The notes under the pieces were generated by a model. That model had not been told where the DNA came from. It worked only from the letters and a program-made list of their open reading frames with translations, and made no database searches. A DNA stretch of 64,000 nucleotides from assembly GCA_905221605.1 (NCBI GenBank), contig CAJNDS010000147.1:1004222-1068221 (forward strand). Reading direction: 5' to 3'. Positions within the stretch are counted from its first letter, which is position 1, and every line of letters begins with the position of its first letter. Source of the stretch: Symbiodinium natans. Lineage: Eukaryota > Sar > Dinophyceae > Suessiales > Symbiodiniaceae. Position numbers and translations under genes: made by a program. Below, one piece after another: positions 20,472-28,984 of this stretch.

Positions 20472-20593
20472 CTACTAATGGCTTAAGAACCCCGAAAAAA
20501 AGACTCTTCCGTATTAAGGGTAACATACCCCTAAACCCTAAACCCTAAACCCTAAACCCTAATTCTTTTGGGGGGTTCTTAAGCAAAAAGTAG
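20472..20593. mobile_element. MITE-like element, family F, copy 2, with telomere repeats inside
   Basis: CTACTAATGGCTTAAGAACC at the left and GGTTCTTAAGCAAAAAGTAG at the right are inverted. The interior carries CCCCTAAACCCTAAACCCTA and further CCCTAAA units (20528-20560), which the copies at 8290 and 50352 lack. Confidence 0.8.
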
Positions 20594-20621
20594 AAAGGGA
20601 GGAGGGGGGAGTCCGGCTCAC

Positions 20622-20684
20622 GAGCGCTGTGTTGCAATACCCTTCAACCTCGAAGGTTGGAACCATGCGCCCTGAGTACGGTCC
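20622..20684 (-). CDS. 63 nt internal exon candidate
   Basis: A TGCAAG acceptor and a GTGAGC donor enclose exactly 21 codons: GPYSGRMVPTFEVEGYCNTA L. A second frame (DRTQGAWFQPSRLKGIATQ) is also open. Unrecognised. Confidence 0.45.
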
Positions 20685-20693
20685 CTTGCATTT

Positions 20694-20905
20694 AGGGTTA
20701 GGGTTTAGGGTTTAGGGTTTAGGGTTTAGGGTTTAGGGTTTAGGGTTTAGGGTTTAGGGTTTAGGGCTTAGGGCTTAGGGTTTAGGGTTTAGGGTTTGGG
20801 GCCACTAGGTAGGATTTAGTTTTGTGCGTTGAGAGTAGTGGCCCCAAACCCTAAACCCTAAACCCTAAACCCTGAACCCTAAACCCTAAACCCTAAACCC
20901 GCAAA
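20694..20905. repeat. Head-to-head telomere arrays forming a fold-back
   Basis: TTTAGGG units run to GGGTTTGGGGCCACTA (20792-20807), then a 28 nt spacer, then TAGTGGCCCCAAACCC (20836-20851) and CCCTAAA units. The 16 bp non-telomeric junction sequences are exact reverse complements, so the inverted repeat includes more than the telomere motif. Confidence 0.9.
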
Positions 20906-21227
20906 ACCCAAATCCTAACTACAGGGGCTACACGGGTCCCTCATTCCAAGGCCGGGACTCGACGAGCCTCATAGGGCTTAGGGTTTGGAGTTTCGGGTTT
21001 GGGGTTCAGGGTTTGGGGATTAGGGTTTAGGGTTTGGGTTTAGGGTTTAAGGTTTAGGGTTTGGGGTTTAGGGTTTTGGGTTTAGGGTTGGGACTGTAGG
21101 CTGTAGAGGGTTTAGCGCCGGCTGAGGCAGCGGACGCTTGTCTGCTGTACTGCGATGGTGGATGCCTACAGAAGGCTCTGGTGGGTTGGGTCTGTTCGGG
21201 GGGTTCGGCCTTCGAAGACCCCAAAAC

Positions 21228-21305
21228 TAAACCCTAAACCCTAAACCCTAAACCCTAAACCCTAAACCCTAAACCCTAAACCCTAAACCCTAAACCCTAA
21301 ACCCA
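21228..21305 (-). repeat. Interstitial CCCTAAA array
   Basis: Eleven units. The island just left (21117-21205) is open on both strands, for example plus PAEAADACLLYCDGGCLQ, but splice borders do not decide it. Confidence 0.93.
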
Positions 21306-21620
21306 AAGCCTGCACCTTAGCCCCCTTTAGGACTCTTAGGCAACCTACGAGAAAAAAAGGTCTTGGCTTCTAAAGGCAAGGGTCTAGGGGGGTCGCAGTT
21401 GGGGGTCGGGGTTGCAGAGTTTAGGAGTTCAGGGTCAGAAGTCTTGGGGTCTAGTCTAGGTGTGGAAGGGCTTGCAGTGTACAGGCGTTTCAGCGTTCAG
21501 TGCCCTCCGTACCCCCCAAACCCTGAACTCTCAAGACGGGTTGCATCTGGGGTTGAGGGTTTAGGGTTGGAATGTGGGGCTTGGGGTTTTAGGTTTGGAG
21601 TTTTCTTTAGGTCTCAGGTT

Positions 21621-21725
21621 GGAGAAGTTCCCCTTTTACTAACGTTCCTTGATAGGGAGTCTAGTAGGGGGGGGGGGGTACTATAATCCCTATTAAGGAC
21701 TGTTAGTATAAGGGGGAAGATCCCA
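21621..21725. mobile_element. MITE-like element, family A, copy 2
   Basis: Left TTCCCCTTTTACTAACGTTC, right GACTGTTAGTATAAGGGGGA AGATCCC; arms diverged. A run of 13 G sits near the centre, where the copy at 63153 has a run of 10 G. Confidence 0.7.
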
Positions 21726-22076
21726 AGCTTCAGGTTTTCGAGGGCGTGCCGGAAGTAAGTCGGGTTGCAGCTTCCGGGTGGTCTGTCAGTAGCTGCGACT
21801 CGGATTCTCTAACTCTGGCTATACTTGTAACCTGAAGCTTTTGGGAGTACCCCCCCCCCCCACCCTATTACTGAAAACTAAGCTTAAGCCTACAAGCTCG
21901 AAACCCTGACCCTAAACTTAAGCCCTAAACCCTAAACCCTAAAAAACCCCTAAGCCCTAAAACCCTAAGCGTAACCCCTAAACCCTAAACCCCTAACCTC
22001 AACCCCAAAACCCCAAACCCTAAACTTGGGGGTGGGCTCTGAAATTACTATGGGATTTGCGCTACCCACCGTGGCC

Positions 22077-22290
22077 CCTCCACTACAGCTCCGCTACAGC
22101 ACCTGCTACAGTTCCGTTACAGCTCCGTTGCGCCTCCGTTACAGCTCCGTTGCACCTCGGTTACAGCTCCGTTACAGCCTCCGTTACAGCATGGCTACAG
22201 CCGGTAGCGCTCCGTTGCAGCCTGCCGATACTGCTCCGTTACAGCCCGCGACAAATCCGTTACAGCTCCGCTCCTTTCCGTGAAAGCTTC
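22077..22290 (+). repeat. 11 bp minisatellite
   Basis: Degenerate units of CTCCGTTACAG (also CTCCGCTACAG, CTCCGTTGCAG) repeated about 17 times. The Leu/Arg/Tyr ORFs over it come from the repeat. Confidence 0.92.
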
Positions 22291-22429
22291 TGTTACAAGC
22301 CCCGTTACCGGCGAGCATTTCTGTCATAGTAGAGGCCTGCAAATGATGGTAGAGCCCCACCCCAACCCTAAACCCTACTAAGCACTAACACCCTAGTAAG
22401 CCCTAAACCCTAACCTCCAAGCGGCCTAC

Positions 22430-22478
22430 GGCTCTCCATCCGCGGCATAGCTTGGTGCGAGGCAGCGGACATGGGGGC
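22430..22478 (-). CDS. 49 nt internal exon candidate
   Basis: Acceptor CTCTCCAG and donor GTAGGCCG enclose APMSAASHQAMPRMES plus one base on the minus strand. It is downstream of the stop of the RRM gene at 23153, so it belongs to another gene. Unrecognised. Confidence 0.45.
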
Positions 22479-22607
22479 CTGGAGAGGGCGACCCTCCACC
22501 CTAAACCCTAAACCCGATTCCTAAACCCTAAACCCTAAACCCTAAACCCATCGAAACCCTAAAGCCGGAAACCCCAAAAGCCCTAAAACCCTGAAATCCT
22601 GGAGCCC

Positions 22608-22666
22608 ATGACAGAACAGAAGCCTAGAGCACCGCCAACTACTCCGCCAACTCCCGACTCGAAGAG
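22608..22666 (+). CDS. Candidate first exon, plus strand
   Basis: ATG followed by TEQKPRAPPTTPPTPDSK and an AG/GTACAAG donor. A Pro/Thr-rich start. Without splicing the frame reads on 41 codons to a stop. There is no downstream exon that I can join. Confidence 0.33.
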
Positions 22667-23152
22667 GTACAAGATAGACCCTAAACCCTTAAAAACCCTC
22701 AAACACCTTGCAAAAAAAAACCCTAAAAACCATTAAACGCCCTTTAAACGCTAGAAGTCCTATAAACCCCATAAGCCCTAGAGAAGATCAAGCCTTTTAA
22801 GCCTTCAAAGCCTGTCCGCGCTGTAAATCCTAAACCCTGGAAACCTAAACCTTCCCCGAAACCCAAAAACCGGGAAACCTTAGGCCTTCAACCTTCCCCG
22901 TGAAACCTTGAACCTTCCCCTTAAACCCTAAACCCTAAACCCTAAACCCTGAACCCTTGAACCCTAAAATCTTGAATCCCAACCTGCCCCCGGTCATGCT
23001 CTGCAGCTTTGCGACTGAAGCAAACCACACGAGACGGCGATCCTAAAACCTAAACCCTATGCCTTAAGCCCTAAACCCTCAGCACCTTAGCCCCAAACCC
23101 TCAACCCCAAGCCCAGCTCGTGAACTTTTAGGCTTGAGGCTTTAAAGGGGGT

Positions 23153-25122
23153 TTAGCGCTCTTGCTGCCTAGAACGCGAGAACCCCAAAGGACGTTTCAT
23201 AGCCCTGGTGCCCTCAAACCTTGGGTCCACTGGCACTGGGTGGCCCTAAGCCAAGTAAACGAAGCCCTATAAACCCTAAACCCTAAACCCTAAACCCTAA
23301 ACCCTAAACCCTAAACCCCACATCTGGGTCCACCGGCGCTGGGTGCGCCCATCGGTGCACCCTTGTCCACCTTCACGAAGGCCACGGGACCGACCTGGCA
23401 GTTGGGCGATCGAATAGTTGGGTTTAGGGTTTAGGGTTTAGGGTTTAGGGTTTAGGGTTTAGGGTTTAGGGTTTAGGGTTTAGGGTTTAGGGTTTAGGGT
23501 TTAGGGTTTAGGGTTTAGGGATTGCTTTCTGATCGTACTCATGTATATGATTCTTGTTGACAGCTTAGAACCACGATAGTGCAGACAAAACAGAAACATA
23601 AGTCCTAAGGGGACTCTCGTGTTTAGGTCGAGGGTTTAGGGCTTCAGCAACCCCTAAACCATCGAAGCCTAAGCTCGCTTAAGACAAGATGTGATGTTCC
23701 AAGCTTGAACTTTGAGGCTTTCGCTTAAGAAATCTCAGGGGTACAAGGCAGAGGTTTCTTCGGGGTGTCTTGAGTTAGGGTCTTGCCCGCCCATCTGTGC
23801 AATGACAAGGGTTCAAGGTGGGTCCTCTTAAGGTCTGTATTGTAGTATTGTACGAGATATTCTGAAGCTTTTTGAAGGAGTCTCAATTCTCCTTTCCATT
23901 CGCATCTGCACCACCACTGGCGGGGACCCTGTCGCTTGGTAGGCCCGAACCAGTGGGCAGGCTACTTGGCATAGAACTGCGTAACGATTTCGTAGTCGGA
24001 TGGTCATGCAACATACCGAGAATAGACTGGAACAGCAGGTTTAGGGCGAGTTCGGGTTATAGGTGAAAGTGGGGAGTCATAAGGAGGGCAACGCATCATT
24101 CTTCGCAGGCCCTAGCAGCCCTAGCACCTACCAACCTACGTACGGCCGAGGTTTAGGGTTTAGGGTTTATGGGAAGTTTCCCGAGTTTGTGGGGTTTAGG
24201 GTTTTGGGTTTCTTCTTGGCGATTTGGGAAGGCCCAAGGACGTCGGGGTCTAAACCCTGAGCTGGAACCCTGAACCCTAAACCCGGAACCCTGCACCCTG
24301 AACCCCTAAACCCTCTACCCTAAAACCTAAACCCTTTGCCCTAAACCCTAAACCCTAAACCCTAAACCCCAAACGCTTACACTCTGCACGCCTGCGCGCA
24401 GAAGTCCTTGAGATCCTGCCACTCTACAGAGGGATCCAATCCATCCACGAAGATCTTCGTTCCGTCCTGCAGCTGTGGCAATTGGTCATTGCCCTAAACC
24501 CTAAACCCTAAATGTTGGGGGGAACTCAAAGGGTTTAGGGTTTTGAAGACGATACACGAGCCACAGTGGCCCTAAACCCTAAACCCTAAACCCTAAACCC
24601 TAAAGACGATACACGAGCTACACTGGCCCTAAACCCTAAACCGTGAACCCTAAACCCTACATCCTAAAGACGATACACGAGCTACTGTGCCCCTAAACCC
24701 AGAACCCAAAACCCCAGACCCTAAACCCTAAAGATGCTACAGTGGCCCTAAACCCTGGACCCTAAACCCTAAACCCTAAACCTTACTCGAATTACAGTGG
24801 CCCTAAAGCCTAAACCCGAAAAACCAAACCCTAAAGACGATACACGAGCTACAGTGGCCCTAAACCCTAAAGACGATACTTGAGCTACAGTGGCCCTAAA
24901 CCCCCTAAACCCTAGACCCCAAAACCTAAACCCTAAAGACGGTATACGAGCTACAGGGGCCCCAAACCCTAGACCCTAAACCTAAACCCTAAAGCCTAAA
25001 TAAATCCGAACACTACGGCCCTGAACCCTAAAGCCTGACACTTGTGACGCCTTGGAGGAAGGATCCAGGCGAGCCGTGATGGTCGAGCCTCGAGGGGCTT
25101 GGGTTCGGGAGTCGGCGTGCAT
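23153..25122 (-). CDS. RRM protein, complete four-exon model (102 residues)
   Basis: Exons 25122-25042, 24472-24383, 23394-23334 and 23229-23153 total 309 nt, in phase from ATG to TAA. Exon 1 is hydrophilic (MHADSRTQAPRGSTITARLD); donor GTGTCAGG. Exon 2 (acceptor GCCACAG, donor GTGTAAG) gives LQDGTKIFVDGLDPSVEWQD then LKDFCAQACR, a clear RRM strand 1 and helix 1 with the WQDLKD signature of SF2/ASF-type RRM2. Exon 3 (acceptor CTGCCAG) gives VGPVAFVKVDKGAPMGAPSA, strand 2. Exon 4 ends basic, RAMKRPLGFSRSRQQER. RNP1 and strand 4 are not visible, so an internal exon may be missing. Intron 1 holds a minisatellite, intron 2 a 98 nt TTTAGGG array, and intron 3 is 104 nt of CCCTAAA repeats flanked by 21 bp direct repeats. 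The gene upstream encodes another RRM half on the same strand; together they could be one two-RRM SR-like protein. Confidence 0.72.
23222..23345 (-). repeat. CCCTAAA-bearing intron bracketed by 21 bp direct repeats
   Basis: TGGGTCCACTGGCACTGGGTG at 23222-23242 and TGGGTCCACCGGCGCTGGGTG at 23325-23345 differ at two positions. They straddle the predicted acceptor and donor of the 104 nt last intron of the RRM gene. Confidence 0.88.
23423..23520 (+). repeat. Interstitial TTTAGGG array in an RRM-gene intron
   Basis: Fourteen perfect units. The rest of the intron (23521-24382) includes a 64-residue ORF at 23872 and degenerate units but no supported exon. Confidence 0.96.
24548..24985 (-). repeat. 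Compound minisatellite in intron 1 of the RRM gene
   Basis: Seven to eight units of AAAGACGATACACGAGCTAC then AGTGGCCCTAAACC followed by a variable number of CCCTAAA repeats. Unit length varies from about 40 to 75 bp with the telomere-repeat count. Confidence 0.9.
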
Positions 25123-25235
25123 GCGGTTTAGGGTTTAGGGTTTAGGGTTTAGGGTTTAGGGTTTAGGGTTTAGGGTTCGGGGTTTAGGGTCTAGGGTTTG
25201 GGGTTTGGGGTTTGGGGTTTAGGGTTTAGGGTTTA
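25123..25235 (+). repeat. TTTAGGG array abutting the RRM gene start
   Basis: TTTAGGG then TTTGGGG then TTTAGGG units, beginning within a few bases of the ATG at 25122. On the coding strand the sequence before the ATG is (CCCTAAA)n with no AG acceptor, which supports this ATG as the true start or a very short 5' UTR. Confidence 0.93.
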
Positions 25236-25548
25236 GGGCTTAGGAATCACCCTGGTCCCCAAGCCCTAAGCCCCAAACCCTACACAAACCCAAAACTCCA
25301 AAACCCCATGCCTTCAATCCCAAACTCGCCCGCCACCCCTCTCACTTCTGAGCCTGTTGGGCTAGGCGGTCATAGGTTCCAAGAGGAGTGGGAGTGGGCT
25401 CGTCGTATAAATCCCCTGGAAGCCCTAAACCTTAAACCCGTAAACCCCTAAACCCTCAACCCTAAATCCTAAACCCTAGCCCTAAACCCCAAACCCCAAA
25501 CCGTAGATCCTAAACCCTAGCCCTAAACCCCAAACCCTAAAACCCTAC

Positions 25549-28500
25549 CCGAACCCGCCTCGGAGCTCCTGCCCGTGCAGCGCGCTCGCGGCCTCCTCCG
25601 CGAGCTCTGCGGTCTCAAAGCGGACCTGGGGCGTTTAGGGTTTAGGGTTTAGGGTTTGGGGTTTAGGATTTAGGGTTTAGGGTTTAGGATTGAGGGTTTA
25701 GGGTTTAGGATTTAGGGGTTAGTGTAGAGCTTCCAAGTAGGGTGTAGGGTTTAAGGCTTAGGGTTCAGGGTGTAGGGGTTGAGTGTGTACTTGGAGGTTT
25801 ATTGGTTTTCAGGTTAGAGGTTGGGGGTTGAGGGTGTCGGGTGTAGGGTTTAGGCTTTACGGTTCAGGATTCAGGGTTGGTTGAGGGTTAAAGTTTGGAG
25901 TTAAGGGTTCAGGGTAACGCCCCCTAGGTCCTCTAAGTAGGCTTCAAGTAGTAGACTTGTAAGTGCGGTTCTAAGTAGCCGTAAACCTCCAAGTAGGATG
26001 TTGGGCTTAGGGTTTGAGGTCGGTGGTTGGAGTTGAGAATGTTTGGGGTTTACGGTGTAGGAATTCCTAAACAAGCCCTAAACCCTAAACCTTAAACCCT
26101 AAACCCTAAACCCCAAACCGGGGTTCAGGCTTAGGGTTTTGGGGGGCCTAGATAGGCTCTACTGGGCTTCTTGACTTCCCGAAACCCGCAAAACAAAAAA
26201 CATCCGAAACCCAAAGCCCTAAGCACCATACACCTTGAAGCCTCAACTGAAAAACCCTAAGGCCTAAGCCCGAAGCCCAAAGCCCAAAGCCCAAAGCCCT
26301 AAACCCAACATACCCTCACACCTAAAGCCTAAACCTGACTTCAACCCCTCGGCCCTAAAGTAAATGGAGCGTTTAGGGTTTAGGGTTTAGGGTTTAGTGT
26401 TTAGGGTTTAGGATTTTAGTACTTGGGCTCGCAAGGTTGGGCTCGGGGCTGTGGAGCTTTGGGAAGTCAGGCTTCAGGGTGTAGGGGTTTCGGGGAGGTT
26501 TCGGGTTTAGGGCTAGGGTTTAGGGTTTAGGGTTTAGGGTTTAGGGTTTAGGGTTTAGGGTTTAGGGTTTAGGGTTTAGGGTTTAGGGTTTAGGGTGTAG
26601 GGTTTAGGGTTTAGGGTTTAGGGTTTAGGGTGTAGGGTTTAGGGTTTAGGGTTTAGGGGTTAGGGTTTAGGGTTTAGGGTTTGGGGTTTAGGGTTAGGGT
26701 TTAGGAGTTTAGGGTTTCGGGTTTAGGACCCTCTCAAACCTTTGTCAACGCGTGCCAAGCAGCCGTCCCTCGTCCAGCACCGGCACCACCAGCGTAGCCG
26801 CCACCTCCAAACTTTCATGGTCTTAGGGTGTTCGGGTTTCGGGTTTAGGGTTCAGGGTTTAGGGTTTGGGGTTTAGGGTTTAGGGTTCAGGGATGAGGGT
26901 TTAGGGTTTAGGGTTCTGGTGTAGGGTTTAGGGTTCAGGGTTTAGGGTTTAGGGCTAAGGGTTTAGGGTTCAGGGTTAGGGGTCTTAGGGTTTTAGGGTC
27001 TTGGGGTCTTAGGGCGTGAGGATGTTAGAGTTTAGGGCTTCGGGTTTTATCGGGCTTAAGGAATATGGGGTTCGAGAACTTTGGTTGAAGAAGACGTGCT
27101 ACAAGCACCAACCCTAAACCCTGAACCCTAAACCCTAAACCCTAAACCAATAACAAGCACCGCAGACAAGGCTGCAACTTAAACCCTCTAAGACTCTACC
27201 CCCATGCTAAAACTCCTGAAGCCCTAGACCCGAAATCCTAAACTCAATCCCTAAACCCTAAACCCTAAACCCTAAGCCCTAAGCCCTATCCCTAAACCCT
27301 AAACCCTAAACCCTAAACCCTAAACCCTAAACCCTAAACCCTAAACCCTAAACCCTAAACCCTAAACCCTAAACCCTAAACCCTTCCCCCGGGGACCTCC
27401 GTAATCGCCAGCAAAAGCGCCGAAGGTGGGGCGCCGGGAGCTGTAGCCCTCGCTGCGGCCTCCTTGGCAGGGTTTAGGGTTTAGGGTTTAGGGTTTAGGG
27501 TTTAGGGTTTAGGGTTTAGGGTTTAGGGTTTAGGGTTTAGGGTTTAGGGGTTAGGGGTTAGGGGTTTAGGGTTTAGGGTTTAGGTTTAGGGTTTTGACCG
27601 CCGGCCTACGTAAGGTGTTAGTGTGTGTGTGTGTAGGCTCGGGTGCGCCCCAGGCAGAACCTCAGATCATTGACCAAAGGGCTGTCGCGTAGCACGCTTT
27701 AGGTTTTGGGGGTGTGCAGCTTGGGGGCTTGCTTAGGCTTAGAAGCTCTTTTGACGTAGTAAGTCTACTTAGTACCCCCTAGCTACTAACCCTACTTGCT
27801 AAGTCAAAAGGGCTTCCAAGTAGGGCTACCTAAAAACGGAGCACTTGGACCTTAAAGAGCTTCCTGTATAGGGGTTTTGGGGGACCAAGCAATACACTAA
27901 TGAGGTGCATGGACCCTTTGGGGGGCAACTACAATGAGAACTCGTTAGAATCGGAAATGGGGCACGGTACGAGCCCTAAGCCTGAACCGCACGTTAAACA
28001 GCGCTGAACCCTGCATGTACCCACTAGTACCCACCCATGACCATCCATGCACAGGATTTTCGGCTGGGCTGTCGAAGGAATGGAAAGACTCCGAAACCTT
28101 CACAAAGAACCTGTTTAGGGTTCGGAGAAAAGGACTCCAGGTTTCAGTCTGCATGTTTGGCGCGTGTCTGACATCGCGCCGAAGCGATTGGCAGAAGACG
28201 TCCGTGCAAGCAAGCTGGACAAAAGCCCTAAACCCTAGACCCTAAACCCTGAACCCTGAACCCTAAGCCCTAAACCCTAAACCCTAAACCCCTTGTGAGC
28301 CCATACTCACTCTGAACAACGTAAACCTCGATGGACCCAGACTTCTCAAGCCTGGTGGAACCAGAAGAGCAACGAAAACCCCACCAAAAACCTGAAACCC
28401 TCCTAAATCCTTGTGGACCCTGAAAAGCTCTTCTAGACCTGTAGACTGTTATAAACGCTTGTAGACTGTGAAGACCCTGAAAAAGCCCGTATAAGCCCAC

Positions 28501-28739
28501 CTTATTTTTACCCTCATAGAAACTTCTTAGTACTGTAGCCCGGTCATAAGTGTACCCTCTTTTGGGGTTGGTTATTTTTTAAGGGGACCCCAAACCAAAA
28601 AAAGTGCAAAGGTTCCACTGGCTACCAAAACTTCAACCCTAAACCCTAAACCCTAAACCCTCAGCACTTGCCTGCCGGAGAGTGCGTGGGCAGCACGGCG
28701 GCCGGTGGCATCCCCTTCCCCCCATCGATGCCGGCATAC
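25549..28739 (-). CDS. Gly-rich RRM protein, four phase-matched exons
   Basis: Exons 28739-28672, 27462-27397, 26804-26740 and 25625-25549 join in frame. The first gives YAGIDGGKGMPPAAVLPTHS PA with a GC donor (GCAAGTG). The second gives GRSEGYSSRRPTFGAFAGDY G, donor GTCCCC. The third gives GGYAGGAGAGRGTAAWHALT K, donor GTTTGAG. The fourth (acceptor CCCCAG, donor GTAGGG) gives VRFETAELAEEAASALHGQE LRGGF. VRFET...AEEAASALHGQELRG is the strand 3, helix 2 and strand 4 pattern of an RRM, and the Gly/Arg/Tyr-rich segment before it resembles RGG-type regions of RNA-binding proteins. The 26.8 kb island has alternative acceptors with other open frames, so that exon is the weakest. The last exon ends two bases into a codon and I cannot join it to the exon at 25122; a missing exon or a separate gene are both possible. 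Confidence 0.58.
26505..26712 (+). repeat. Long TTTAGGG array with GTGTAGGG variants
   Basis: About 29 units including two GTGTAGGG and a TTTGGGG. It lies between RRM-gene exons. Confidence 0.95.
27238..27595. repeat. CCCTAAA array, exon, TTTAGGG array
   Basis: CCCTAAA units to 27383, the Gly-rich exon island at 27397-27462, then TTTAGGG units from 27470. The exon is therefore bordered by telomere repeats of opposite polarity on its two sides. Confidence 0.95.
27741..27818. mobile_element. MITE-like element, family H
   Basis: AGAAGCTCTTTTGACGTAGT and CTAAGTCAAAAGGGCTTCCA are inverted with few mismatches. About 80 bp, single copy. Fragments such as CTTCCAAGTAGGG recur at 25730-25750. Confidence 0.65.
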
Positions 28740-28984
28740 CTCGGTGTTCGGGTTTAGGGCCTATAGGGTTTATGTGCCATGGACCTTTAGGTATAATGTG
28801 AGGTCTTGTCCTTCTTTCCCTATTAAAACCATTGAATGCTTTATGCCTGAAGCATGTCAGAGTTGGGTTTATGGCTTAGCAAACTCACTCATCCTTGGAA
28901 ACAAGTCGGAGGGGGCCTTTCTGTTTTTCAAGAAAAATGAAACAACTATGAAGTAACACAATAGCGAGTCACCCCCCTGATCTT

